Assembly (NCBI GenBank): GCA_014529385.2
Contig: CM043952.1
Coordinates: forward strand, 156,709,057 to 156,773,056
Direction: 5' to 3'
Source: Adiantum capillus-veneris
Taxonomy: Eukaryota; Streptophyta; Polypodiopsida; Polypodiales; Pteridaceae
DNA length: 64,000 nt
The notes under the pieces were generated by a model. That model was given only the letters and a program-made list of their open reading frames with translations. It searched no databases and had not been told where the DNA came from. Below, in pieces: positions 42,001-53,934 of the stretch; position 1 is the first letter of the stretch, and each line of letters begins with the position of its first letter. Position numbers and translations under genes: made by a program.

Positions 42001-42221
42001 CCATGCAAGGCAACTGACGTGCATGCATGGGAGGTTGTAGTTCAAGCATGGCAAGTACTAGGCGACCCTAGTAAAGGCAGTTGCATGACAACACACAAAA
42101 GCTGCCATTTTCAGCTAAGGCGCCCATTCACACACATGAAGAACTGGCCACTTGTCCAAAACAGCCCATTAGAGGCTTAGACAGAAGAAGAAAGTGCACA
42201 CACTTGCTTGGACTTTGGGAA

Positions 42222-42236
42222 ACACACACACGTGCG

Positions 42237-42292
<56 letters not shown>
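42222..42292. repeat. CA/CG alternating microsatellite
   Basis: ACACACACACGTGCGCGCGCGCGC followed by about 24 CA units, all alternating purine-pyrimidine over roughly 70 bp. Confidence 0.95.
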
Positions 42293-42293
<1 letters not shown>

Positions 42294-43282
42294 CTATTTA
42301 AAGGGCTGATTTAGCCAATTGTAAAGATTATTGCTGCTACTTTCTGTGTGTGTGTGTTCGCTCTCACAAAAGTGCCATCTGTCATGAGCATTGTAATATA
42401 ACTCTTTGCTTACTTGAAAGAAATATTGAAAGGGGCTCCTATTCGGGGCCAGTATCGTGTAGGTGAGGAACTCCGCCTCTTTATCTCTCTCCATCCTTGT
42501 CCAGCACCCTTCTCAATATTTCTTTATTTATTTATGTAAAGATTACAACTATGTGCATCCATGCACCCGATCCAATTTACAACTGAGGTTAGGCCTCGTA
42601 TTTGAAGGCCCCAGGCTCTATAAGCAACTCTTAAAACCTAAAAATAGGCTCCAAAATCTCTCGCTTTTATTGACTTCCCAAAAAGTCAACTGCTCTAATA
42701 ACTGATCCTCAAAATCTTTTTAAAATCACTAGCGCCCAAAAAATAACTGGCGCAAAAGGCTGTCCTTGTACAGAGACCTATGATTTACATTGTAAGCGGC
42801 CTATGATTTACATTGTGATTTGGGGCGGGATTATGTGTCACTCAGTTGAGACTTAGGTCCTTATGTTTTGCAGCCTCTTTTCCTATTCCATTGGTTTGTG
42901 GTGCCATGTCACTTATTTGTCATAGAAGAACGAAAAAAAGGACCAAACAGTTGAAGGTTCTGTTTTTTTGTGGCTCAATTTTTTTTGAGAGAATCTATAG
43001 GTGTCCCAGTAGCTAAGATCTCAACATGGGAGAAACTCAGCTAAAGGGAATTCTATTAAACATCCTAAGCTCTCAAGTATGTATAGCCTTTGATTCACAG
43101 CAATCTCTTGTGCTCAATGATTCATCAATTAGGATGGTGTGAAGAAATATGAATGTCAAATAATGTAGTCGAAGATGAAGCTTATGTGAATGAAGCCAGC
43201 CACATTTTTTATGTCTGAGCTGTTAAAGCAGAAAAAGCATGCATGCGTAGAGATTTAATGAAATGTTTTTTGGCTGATGCAG
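42293..43282. other. Sequence between Family F and the DTW exons
   Basis: Probably the 3' part of the large intron. 42480-42660 shows a weak match to the dispersed repeat at 33799 and 38661 (a CACCCTTCTCAATATTTCTT-like phrase). Otherwise no feature is supported. Confidence 0.4.
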
Positions 43283-44916
43283 GGACGAGCAAAAGCTGCG
43301 GAGGATCACAGACATAGGGCTTTTTATGGGTATATGCCTGATAGGGAAGAAAAACTGCAGTTTTATTCAGCTAGACAAGTTGCTTGCAGAGTCTTGGGCT
43401 GTAAAGGGTATCTGTGCAAAGATGTAAATCTGCTTTCTTGTCTATTGCATCAACACATTATAAGTACATTGTTTGCACTCGCATGCCTGCCTTAATGTCA
43501 ATTAGACTATCTCTTGCTGCTGATTTATGAATGTGCTTGCGTGTTCAGTGCTGGCTGCCATTGACAGATTGCATGTGTGCAAAGGTGGAAAGGGTTTCAC
43601 TGTGGTCAGGGGTTCAGTTATGGCTCTACATGCACCCAAAGGTGAGCACCACGGTTTTGAAGAGGAGCGTTCTTTTTGTGTGAAGTAGTATGGATATTAT
43701 GAGCCAGTCGTGTCGGGATGATCCATTTTTGCTTGTTAATTGACAATACTGGTGGTTTCCATGCATTTATTTGAAGGATTTTCTCAGAAAGAATAATTCT
43801 GGGAAGCTGCTCTGGCAAGTCTTTGGAGGAGAATCAGCTCATCTATGCGTATGTGGAATAGAAGAACAAGAAGAAGCCATGTGGGATGCTTTGAAGCAAG
43901 CGGGTTTGTGATCAAATTCTCTTATTCTGGGCTGGCATTTTGCTGATCAGCTTATTTATTATTCAATAAAAGTATAAAAATGTTACAATAGGCCAAGGTT
44001 CAGTTTGGTATCTCTATCCAGAGCAAGGTGTTTCAAACACTCAGGTCAATGAACTTGTACTGCCGAAGGAATTAGCTCATACGGGAGTCCCAAGGGTAAG
44101 GTAACAAGACAATCTTTTTTATGTTATAGTTGTTTGGGGTCTCTAACGTTACTGGAGCCTCACCATTCTTGGGATGGATGCAGGACAAATGCAAAACCAG
44201 TTTGAACTTCATTTTGATCGATGGTACTTGGAGCAACTCAAAGATGATGGTGAATCGCCTGCAGGTACTGCTTTATCTGATTCTTTGCAACAACAGAGTG
44301 GCTTACTCTTCAGAGGCTTATTGATGCGTGTGGTTGTGCATTTTCAGAGTCGAGCAAGAGGGACATGGCAGGATTGCATGCAGTCTTTGTCTCTTTCTGT
44401 TGATAAACACTCTGTGCTACACAATTTGAGGTGAGTTTAACGAATGTCAGGTTCGAAGGAATTTTTATATTGCAAAATTTCCATGCACAGGTTTATCATG
44501 ACCTTTTTCATGACCGGGCCTATTTGCTTGTGATTTGCCTTGGTTGCGAAGTTTTTGGATAGCATCATTTCATGAGTGTTGTTTTCCTCAATCATGCAAT
44601 CTGGTCTTGACAGCTATGTTTGACTTGTCCTCATTGAGTTTACTTTCAGTGTTTGATACGTCATGATAGTTGATTATCACACTGCATTCAGAGATGGATA
44701 ATTTCCTATTGTGCATGTAGACCACAACCATCCCTGGATCGGACGTGCACTGCAGCTGCGGTGGTGCAATTACTGAGGGAATTGGATTTGCGGGAAGATC
44801 TTGTTGGCTGCCAACTTGAGAAGGCAGCTGATGCGCTTGATGAGGCATTACAGCGCCTTCTTGAAGTCCTGACAACACGACGTGAACGAAAGGGTCGAGG
44901 TCTGGGAAAGCATTGA
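43283..44916 (+). CDS. DTW-domain protein (tRNA-uridine aminocarboxypropyltransferase family), seven exons
   Basis: Exons with AG acceptors and GT donors: 43283-43423, 43549-43641, 43777-43903, 43992-44095, 44184-44264, 44348-44430, 44721-44916 (stop TGA). The phases join cleanly. The product has a cysteine cluster split over two exons (CRVLGCKGYLCKD, then CWLPLTDCMC), LWLYMHPK, VWYLYPEQG, the signature FILIDGTWSNSKMM (family form D-G/x-T-W) and PQPSLDRTCTAAA. The order and motifs are those of DTW proteins such as bacterial TapT and human DTWD1/2, which transfer an aminocarboxypropyl group from SAM to tRNA uridine (family knowledge). The N-terminus lies upstream, possibly 31634-31933. All seen exons are open and the signature intact, so it may be functional. 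Confidence 0.85.
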
Positions 44917-45994
44917 AGTGCACAGCTTGCATGCCATGGGATGAAGCTGCAATCACTTATGTTACAGTTAGCCGAATAGATTATGGGCCTTGGGGGTTCG
45001 GGAGACAGCCAAATTTTTAGCTGGTTGTGGCTGGTTCCTTTGCTTGCACCTACATTAAGGTGGACATGGGATCTGCTTCGTTTTTGAAGGTAGCATTCTT
45101 GAAAGTTACTCTGTTGTGAAGCTTACCCAAAATGATCAAACTCTTGATTAGTTTCTTTTTTGTGTTTGTGGCTTCTCTCACATGCAACCTCTTCTTATTC
45201 TGTTTACCTATCCCTGATAATACGTGCTTCCAATACCAAAAGCTCAAAATACTACAGGTCTTTCAGCACCTCTTTTTGTAATTAGTTTATTGAAGAAGAG
45301 TAGTGTCACCTATAGTTGTACACACTTCTCACTATCATGGGTGCGGTATTTTTTATTTGTGGTGTGACAAAAGCGTAACATTAGGTATTCAATCACGATA
45401 CTAAAATCAATTACTCATCTGTGAATTTGTTATGTGTTCCATGCAAGGAAACTAACATTGTAAAGGAAGAACACAACATTCAGGATCTCTTCTTTGGCCT
45501 CCTCTTCAATTGTACAGGAATGCTTCGATTATATGAATGTTTTTGTGCAAATACTTTCATGACGTGTGGAACCATCCGTCTTTTAAACATGGAGCTCCTC
45601 CTTGATGATGACCTCACAAAGATGAAAGTGGAACATAGGCGAGCATGCATATCTAAAGTACTCCAAGCATGTCGTCGTGCTACGTCACATTTTCAATGTG
45701 AATTTTAATGTTCACTTTTTATGTTTTTTGATATATGGGACCAAATGCTACAATGTACATAATGTCATACGCGTGAAAACAATTGCCACGGTTGTAGTTA
45801 TACCTTACAGGGGAGGTAGGGCCTTGGACGTTGCACTTTGGCATTTTTTTCTCACAATAAAATACTCCTAATTTGGATTACAGTATACATGTTATGTACG
45901 AGGAGATGACACTCATTTTGCCTAGAAAGCTCAATGCAGACGACCTCAAAAAAAGAAAAAAGAGATTCCATGCGTGAAGATGTTTCCAAAGTGT
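44917..45994. other. 3' flank of the DTW gene
   Basis: Includes 3' UTR candidates. A 95-residue frame at 45421-45708 has no recognisable motif and I do not call it. Nothing else is supported. Confidence 0.4.
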
Positions 45995-46110
45995 TGTTGG
46001 AATTAGGTTTACAGGAAAACACAGCTTGGAGAAGATGAAGGAAGCTCAAGGCACACAACATAAGAGTGTTTTTACTTAGTGTGCAATGGAAAGATAGATA
46101 GCCCTAGAAT
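45995..46110 (-). repeat. Cop3 3' LTR, truncated
   Basis: Matches 50702-50754 plus 53579-53650 with moderate divergence (for example GATAGATAGCCCTAGAATGAT in both). Confidence 0.8.
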
Positions 46111-46124
46111 GATAAAGGGAAGTG

Positions 46125-47568
46125 TCATGCTTTGAGGACATGATGAGTCCACAAAGGGGAGTAAGTCCAAAGCTTAGCGAAAAGCTTCGAACTTCTCACG
46201 AGAGAATGCTTTTGTGAAAAGATTTGCAAGATTGTCTTGTGTTGGCACATAAGCCTACCTGCTCTCTCTTGCTTCTCCTTGACATAGTGGTAATGCACTT
46301 CAATGCGCTTTGTGCGAGCATGAAAATTTGGTTTCCTCGCAACTGCCAATGTGCTTTGACTGTCAGTGTAGATAGTGTTGGCAGTGTCCTGTCCAACACC
46401 CAAATGAGCCAAAGGCACACTCAACCGTAGTTGTGAAGACTGCCCTGTACTCAACCTCACAACTAGAAGTGGCCACAGTAGGTTGCTTTTTGCTTAACCA
46501 TGATATGCATGAGCTACCAAGCATGAAACAAAAACCACTTGTGGACACTCGTGTGTCAAAACAACCAATCCAATCTGAGTCCGAAAAAGCATAGTCTGGC
46601 AGGAATGATTCCCCCTTGGGATAAAACAAGTCAAGATGTAAAGTGTCACTCAAGTAACGAAAAATCCTCTTGATAGCCTGCCAATGCTTAGACCGTGGGC
46701 TATGCATAAATCTGCTGACTTCTGAGACTGCAAACTGAATATCTGACCTCATGTTGCATACTTAAATGAGGCATCCAACATCAGTTTGGTAAAGAGTGAC
46801 ATCTGCAAGATCACCAACATCATGAAGATTCAATTTCAAACCTGTTTTCATGGGAGTGGCAATAGGTTTGCAACCCTCAAGTCCAAACTTACATAGCAAT
46901 GTCTCTATGTAACTTTTCTCACACAAAGCAATACCACCATCACACTGCTTAAACTGTATACCCAAGTAATGATGCAACATCCCCAAATCTTTCATCTAGA
47001 AAGTAGCATTCAAATTAGCCTTAAATTCAGCAATATGTCTCTCATTTGGTCCAGTGATCAGCAAATCATCTACGTAAAGAACGACAATGAGAAGTACATC
47101 ACCCTCACGCTTTACATACAATGTGCTTTTTGTTGGACTGTTACGAAAGCCTCGTTTGACCAAATGAGTGTCAACCTTCTCATACCAAGCACGAGGAGAT
47201 TGCTTCAACCCATACAAAGCTTTGTTACATTTGCATACCTTATCCTCTTGTCCTTTCTTGAAAAAATCGTGAGGCCTCATTACATAAACTTCCTCAAATA
47301 TGTCACCATTCAAGAAAGTAGTAACAATGTCTGACTGATATACATCCCAACCAAAATGAGCTGCCAGTGCACATAGAAAACGCATAGTAGTCATACGACA
47401 AGTGGGAGCAGAAGTGTCTTCATAATCTATTCCTTTTTGCTGTGCATAACTCTTTGCAACAAGTCGAGCCTTATAGTGATCAATCTCACCATCCGGCTTG
47501 TGTTTCAACTTGTAAACCCACTTCGTACCAATGGCCTTTTTTCCAGGAGGCAAATCACATAAATCCAT
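46125..47568 (-). pseudogene. Cop3 reverse transcriptase and RNase H
   Basis: RT frame 47568-46996 starts GTKWVYKLKHKPDGEIDHYK and contains QSDIVTTFLNGDI, YGLKQSPRAWY and VVLYVDDLLITG. A TAG separates it from MKDLGMLHHYLGIQF (46995-46762). Then a shifted frame gives MRSDIQFAVSEVSRFMHSPR, FSDSDWIGC, SSCEVEYRAVFTTT and an RNase H end with YTDSQSTLAVARKPNFHART. The YVDD box is intact; the frame breaks make it a pseudogene. Confidence 0.9.
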
Positions 47569-49128
47569 GTGTCATTTTTTAAAAGTGCATTATATTCTGA
47601 TTGCATGACAGCCATCCAATTTTCTGAGTTTTGTGCTTCATCAAAAGACAGAGGTTCCTCAACATCATGTAAGCTAGACACAACCAAAGCACAACAATAT
47701 GATGCATAAGGTGCATGGTGAGAACCTGAACGAGTATGACTAGACAAAGGTGTATCAAATTTACTTTCACGCAAAGTATGTACCAACCATTTATGCATAT
47801 CTCTAGCCTGCTCATTCTCAACCCTTTCCTCATCAAGTACATCATGTACATCTGCATCAATAATAGGCTGATCTGTAACATTTTCAAAAACCCCCATAGG
47901 TTGTACATTTGCCTCATTGGAATTTACATTCAAACTTCCACCATTGAAAAGAGGCAACAAAGCGTCATAAATGTCCTATGAACTGACACTATTGTCTCTA
48001 GTACATGACAACAAGGACTCGACCAAATCTTCCACAAACACAACATCGCGTGAGACCAAGATACACTTTGTTTGTGGATGATACAACCTGTAACCTTTGC
48101 TTTCAACACTGTAACCAACAAAAATACATTTGACAGTCTTATCATCCAATTTTTTGCGCTGCGCCAAAGCATGTGCCAAACAACCAAAAACACATATATT
48201 TTCAATAGAAGGCTTTCTATCATACCATGCTTCATACAGAGTAATAGACTTCAAAGCTTTCGTAGGACACTTGTTAAGTACATAAGTGGCACACATGATG
48301 GCCTCAAGCCAAACAAAGCTTGACTTTTGACCATACATTGTGCCATTTTCGTAAGTGACTTGTTTTTCTTCTCAGCAACACCATTTTGCTGAGGCGTATA
48401 AGGCATTGTACATTGGTGTTTTATCCCATGACTAGCCATAAATGCATTAAATCCATGAGACATATACTCCCCCCCTCGATCGGAATAGAGGGTGTCCATA
48501 ATACATTTCAAGACATTTTCAGCCATATCTAAAAATTATTTGAAGCACATAAAAACTTCGGAATTTGCTTTAAGCGGATACACCCATGCATGCCTGAAGT
48601 AATCGTCAATGAAAGTCACAAAGTAAAGGTAATTGCTCAAGGACGAAGTTTGCATGGGCCCATAAACATCACTATGCACAAGCTGCAACCTACGTATGGC
48701 CCTAAAAACCATCCTTGGAAACTTTGAACACTGCATCTTACCCAAAATACAGCCTTCACAAACATGTTTGACAGGTGCTTCAAGAGGTGGCAAAGAAGCA
48801 ACCATATCAGATTTCTGCCAACGCAGCAAACTGACAAAATTCAGATGACCAAAATGTGCATGTCAAAGTTTTGCATATGAAATAGCCTTTGAATCCTTTG
48901 TAAAATTTTACCCACACTTGTCATACAAAGTGACCTTATACAACCCACGATATAAAATGCCAGATGCAACAATTTCATCACTGAAACTGAACATTACATA
49001 TGTCATCCACAAATTTGACTACAAGACCAAGTCTAGCAAGTGTAGATACAGACAAAAGATTCTTCTGTACATAAAGTGCATCAACAAGTGTGAAAGAACT
49101 GCCATTTGCAGCAGTAAGCACAATCTTT
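47505..49128 (-). pseudogene. Cop3 GAG-pre-integrase and integrase
   Basis: Contains LPPLEAPVKHVCEGCILGKM (C-x2-C), LVHSDVYGPM (first Asp), TLYSDRGGEYMSHGF (second Asp), PQQNGVAEKKNKSL (Glu) and IENICVFGCLAHAL, in three frames with breaks near 48530 and 48250. The region between integrase and RT (47960-47505) encodes an acidic linker. Confidence 0.87.
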
Positions 49129-50342
49129 TTAACTCCCTGAACCGGATAAGAGGCATTGTAGAACACAAGTAACTGAATTCCCATGAGGGACATACTCAAG
49201 AGAGGTGAACAAATCACGATGTGAGGTAATGTGCTTTGTAGCACTACTATCAAAATACCACACAGGTGAATCTGTAGCAACTGACATGCATGCATCATGG
49301 ACAACAGAATTATAGATATACTGTGCACTAAAAACCCATTCTACATCAACATTAGCATCACAGTCTCCTTTCACAGAAGATTCAACAATAGCTGTATTTG
49401 TAGTGGAACCAGCATTTGCAGTGGAACCACCCTCTTTCTTCTTAGCCTCTTTGGCCTTCAACTTAGGACACTGCTTGATCAAGTGATCATTGGCTTTACA
49501 ATAATGACAACACATCTTCTTTTTTGCCCTTATCACCATAATTTTTAGAAGAATTATTGCCAATAGAAGCATTAGGAATATGTAATTTTCCACTCGCAGA
49601 AGCAGCATGAGGAGTGGCTGCATTACTGCTACCACCTGTAAAGGCTTGTTCAACTGCACGCTATTTAGTTTTGTTTTTTATGGAAAGTGACTCTTGCAAC
49701 ACCAATGTACATAATGCATCAAACTTGACAACTTCATGATTTCCTTGGGTCATAAGTTTCCAAGTACTAGCAAAAGTTTGGCAAGAATCTAGCAAGGCAT
49801 CAAGAATAGTCTGCACAAGGGAACTGTCTGAAATGACTTCAGCTGCAAAAATAAGTTGCTCATTGTTATCCTTGACACCAGCAAGGAAAGTGTCCATATC
49901 AACTTCCTCATACATAATCTTTGACTCCAGCTCTTTACCCAACAATGCAATTTTTGCCCGATTGCGACTTGCATAAAGATCAGTCAGAATATCCCAAGGT
50001 TGTTTTGCAGAATTCGCTGAACGAATATGAGGAGTAATAGTACGCTCCACAAACAACACAATCAATGCATGAGCACGCGCATCCTTTACATCCCAACGAG
50101 CTTGTTCTGCCATAGACAAAACAACTCTAACAACAACAATTCATGCAGCAAGACCTGCAACATCCTCAACATCGCCTACATCATCAAAACCAAGACGTAC
50201 ATCAATGCCTTGCACAATATTCTAGACACCCTTTTGACACAAGAACATGTTGTATCATGTAAGCCCACATAGGGTAATTGTCCCTATCGAGTCTATCCTC
50301 AACAACAAACATCTTGAACACATCTGCGTTGTTGTCGGCCAT
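49129..50342 (-). pseudogene. Cop3 gag and protease
   Basis: Gag starts at the ATG at 50342 (MADNNADVFKMFVVEDRLDR), continues as DVKDARAHALIVLFVERTI and the knuckle CHYCKANDHLIKQC, then protease VWYFDSSATKHITSHRDL. The protease has D-S-S-A where copia proteases have D-S/T-G-A. Stops at 50202 and 49661 divide it. Confidence 0.87.
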
Positions 50343-50687
50343 GACGAACTGCACTTGATATGAAAACTGTCCAAAAATAGGAGAAATGAAGCGAGAACAA
50401 CAAGTGCTATATAGCACAAACCATAGAAGACTGTAAGGGACCTGTTATGCAAAAAACGACACTGACAAAATTTTTGCACAAATGAGGAAATAGCATGTGC
50501 AATATTGCCTGGAGTGGAAATGGAGATCGAAATGAGCCCGAATCAGAAATCTGAGCAGACTAAGCTCTTCGAGCTTTCTCAAATTTTTTTTCGACCTGCG
50601 AACGCTCGCCAAAGCTCACAGAGATAGCAGAAAGTGAGCATGCGTGTGCTAGAGCTGCTGACGACTAAGCCCGGGAGGTCGCAACCT

Positions 50688-50699
50688 GCTCTGATACCA
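50688..50699 (-). other. Cop3 primer-binding site
   Basis: TGGTATCAGAGC on the minus strand, followed by AGGTTGCG; two bases from the LTR end. Confidence 0.9.
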
Positions 50700-51436
50700 A
50701 TTATTGGAATTAGGGTTGTAGAAAAACACACACAACTTGGAGAAGACGGAGGAATGTCATAAAATCTAATATCTAACCAACCCAAATGATTTTCTCATAT
50801 TAAACTATTCATTTAATGTGGGAGAATAAACGGGAACAAGGGTTAGAATATAGACATGTGCTTATGGATTTGTCTCAACACGGGGCCAAGGTAAAAGGGG
50901 TCCAAATGAGAGATGGTCTGTTAAAGAGCAATGCTACCTAATAGAGCTTAAATACCTTAGGGTTAGCTTTATTAAAAACCTCCAAAAGTTAGTGTTAAAA
51001 AGTCCTTTGACCTTAGGCAAGCTAGGGCTGACCTTGGGGTGGGAATCCTATCCAAGCATGAGGTGCTTGTTGTGCTTGCTAACTAAGATGCTTAAAGTGA
51101 TTGTTAGAACCTTGCTTAAGCTTGAGGTGATTCTCATGCTTGAATGACTAAGGTTCTTGAAGTGTTCAATTCAAACATGATCTCTTAAGAGACATAAATG
51201 ATTTTCATGCTTAATTGACTAAGGTGCTTGATGTGTTCAATTCAAACATGATAGTTTAAGAAGCATAAAAGACACATGTCAAGATCCTCCCCATGTGGCC
51301 CTCATGATGTGCTTGAATCCTATTGGATAGGCTTTAAAGGGATCCAATGAGAATTTAGATGCATAAAAATAATAATTAAGTTCTTTCTCTCAAAGAGGAA
51401 AAAGAGGACACGTGTCCAAATGATATAATTAAATAA

Positions 51437-51439
<3 letters not shown>

Positions 51440-51501
<62 letters not shown>

Positions 51502-51518
51502 GAGAGGAGGTATACTCT

Positions 51519-51572
<54 letters not shown>
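51440..51572. repeat. (GA)n and (CA)n microsatellites
   Basis: (GA)n at 51440-51496 and (CA)n at 51520-51572, within the solo LTR. The other LTR of the family has only a few GT and GA units at the same place (26420-26450), so these are expansions. Confidence 0.95.
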
Positions 51573-51575
<3 letters not shown>

Positions 51576-51697
51576 ATTGTGTGAAGAGTAAAGTGCAAAA
51601 GCTCCATCTCCTTCTCGAAGCTTGTTGAGAAGTTGTGAGCCTACACCAACACTCTTGGCTATGGAATGCAAATCCAACCAAGAGCCATGCTTCTTTG

Positions 51698-53029
51698 CTA
51701 GAATGGTAACCTAACAGGACATAAAAGTGTCCTTTCAGGGTTATGGGAAAAAATTCCAAAACCATATTAGATCCACTCATTTTGAAAAATCCTTTCATGA
51801 GCTTATAGTTCAATAACTACTACATATGGAAAAAATGAGAAACTTGTAATTTTTCTCATCCCTTGGTCACTACAAGCCTCCAAAGTTGATGGACCGGTGC
51901 ATTTTGCCCAAAACAGCAATTTCTTACGGTTGATTGCAAATAAATAAGAGTGGGGATTTTTGTAGGACATGAGATAAAATGCCCCGTTAACTTCAATGGG
52001 TTGGTGACCAAAACATATGGTTGCTTTTACCTCACTAATTTTTTTTTGGGCAAAAAAAAAAGGTACAAAAAAGTTGCATTTTTGCCATTCTGCGGACCTA
52101 TCATCAAAGTTTCTACAGTCACGCTTAATACAGATACTATATACATGTTTTCTTAGTTCCCTTTGGGCCTTTGGATTCAAAAGGAGCCATGGAGTATGTC
52201 AAAAGGATAATGGATCTCTTACAATTGGAACCTTGGGGGCAATGCTAAAGTGCTAAATACAGTAAACATGAAAAAATTGGGTTTAGCATTATGACCTCTA
52301 GAAACCCTTAGAAACTACTCAATCTAGCCAAGTTTGTAGTCTATGATTAGATATGGTTACTACCTACAAAATACACACAATTGGCCTAATAAACTAGAAA
52401 TATTGAGAAAGATATACTTGCTACTCTAAAATGTATCGTATTCTTCAGCAATCAAAAAACTCAACCATCATCATATACTATGCTATATAGAATATTAGGT
52501 CCCCCAAAACTCAAGGAAGATTAGCTTTATGTTATATATTACACTTACACAATCAAAATTGAATTTGGATATCAAGAAAGCCCCCAAAAGAATCATAAAA
52601 GTGCTAATTTTGGCCAAAAAACAGGATTATGCAATTCTTGTAAATTGGTCATAACTTTCAATTTTAACACTTAGCTCTCCCTACAAGCATCAAAACATGT
52701 TGAGAACTATGAAGGCCTAACCTCTAGCCATCTAAACCTCACAAACATGAAGTTTAGAGTGGTATAGTTGCCAAAAATTGAAAAAAAGCCAAAAACAGGA
52801 CCCGTTTTTTCACACAGTTAGGTTCAAAAATGTTGTGCAAGAGTAAGGTTAATGGTGAGATCGATACTCCAAAAAAAATACTAAGTTTTTTTCAGCTCAT
52901 AAGGCAACTTTGTGGATATATAGCACCTAGAAATCCATTCTCATACTCTTCAAATAATTCAAGCAAAATGGTCACTTAATAGGACACAAAAGTGTCCAAG
53001 GACATAAAAGTGTCCTGTTACCATTCTAG
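51698..53029. mobile_element. 1.33-kb terminal-inverted-repeat element in the solo LTR
   Basis: CTAGAATGGTAAC at 51698-51710 is exactly inverted at 53017-53029, and the element is absent from the sister LTR near 26290-26310. Sub-terminal AGGACATAAAAGTGTCCT at 51715-51732 and 52998-53016 is itself nearly palindromic. Because the ends are CTAG, the target duplication could be CTAG or TA, the latter fitting Tc1/mariner-like elements; I cannot choose. No transposase: the interior is A/T-rich and non-coding. Confidence 0.8.
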
Positions 53030-53578
53030 TGTTAAGCTTGCCATCTTCTTCATATTTATTACTATGCTATTATGCTATGCTAAACAAGAAGAGTGATGAT
53101 AAGTGAGGAACTATTTCTTTCTCCTATGAATGATTCTTCTTCCTCTTCCCTACCCTCATTTCCCGCCAGCTCTCTCCACCTTCTAAGGTGTTTGAGGCCT
53201 TGGGATAGTTAACGATTTTTGCAAATTTTATGTTATGCTCATGATGCATGAAGCTTCCCATCTTCATTGCATCACCTAGGTCACAAGGAACACAAAGATT
53301 GTATTGTACCAAGTCTCTCTTGATGGGAGAATCTATAATACAAATGCTTTTTGGAGGGAGGACCGGCTCCAAGTAAATTAGGTCCTCAACCGTTGTCATG
53401 TTCTCTAATACTCTCTCTTTCAAAAGTATTGTTCATGCCAAGTTAATTAAGTACTATGTTTATGTTGCTACCATCAATTAAGTTCACCCTCTATGTTCTC
53501 AAAGTAATCTCACAAAAATGCTCACTCTAATTCTCTTAATTCCGCTATTCTCAAAGTTCATAGGTCATTTCCATTACA

Positions 53579-53934
53579 ACGAAGATCAAGGCACACAACG
53601 AAGAGTGTTTTACTTAGTGTGAAATGGAAAGATAGATAGCCCTAGAATGATGGGTGTATATACAATGCATGGAGGAAAAAACCTCCTAAAGAGGGAAAAA
53701 AATGCCCCGACGGTCCTAAGTGTGTTCACACACATCACTACCACATGTATATGGTAACAAGTGCTTGCCAAGTGGAAAAATAAAGTTTAACAAGGATTTT
53801 TTCACAAATTTAGGGATTTTTTCCAGCTCATTTGGGATTTTACAGACAAAAAAGGATATTTTTGGACTAAAAATTTCCATAAAATAGTAAAAAATAACCC
53901 AAAATTAGCATAAAATAGCGCAAAATGTCACATC
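53579..53934 (-). repeat. Cop3 5' LTR, remaining part
   Basis: Continues the LTR interrupted at 50754 (GATCAAGGCACACAACGAAGAG). TATA-like GTATATACAA near 53645-53660. The right boundary is uncertain. Confidence 0.7.

Larger units (their letters stand above)
50755..53578 (+). repeat. Solo LTR of the Gy1 family, inside the Cop3 5' LTR
   Basis: Reverse complement of 25758-27225 at both ends (TGTCATAAAATC...TTTCCATTACA). 2824 bp because it contains the 1332-bp element below and expanded microsatellites; without the former it is 1492 bp. Flanked by AGGAA (50750-50754) and ACGAA (53579-53583), a one-mismatch target duplication. No internal Gy1 sequence is present, so it arose by LTR-LTR recombination (established mechanism). 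Confidence 0.88.
45995..53934 (-). mobile_element. Cop3: decayed Ty1/copia element with a 5' LTR interrupted by a solo LTR
   Basis: Minus strand. Coding 46125-50342, PBS TGGTATCAGAGC at 50688-50699, right LTR starting at 50702 (TATTGG, a TG-to-TA change), broken at 50754 and resuming at 53579. The left LTR begins TGTTGGAATTAGG at 45995 and matches the right one to about 46110, after which most of it and the PPT are deleted. The right end of the LTR is probably near 53934 (ends ATCA) but no target duplication is visible. Every coding domain has stops or shifts. Confidence 0.8.

Noticed and set aside
45421-45708. 95-residue plus-strand frame downstream of the DTW gene
   Set aside because: No recognisable domain, no splice or promoter context; expected by chance in this length of A/T-rich DNA.
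51320-51677. Cys-Val and Ser-Leu repeat proteins
   Set aside because: Translations of the CA and GA microsatellites in the solo LTR.
53124-53423. 99-residue frame in the solo LTR
   Set aside because: The same LTR region in the sister copy (26000-26170) gives a different, broken frame; no sign of conservation as protein.
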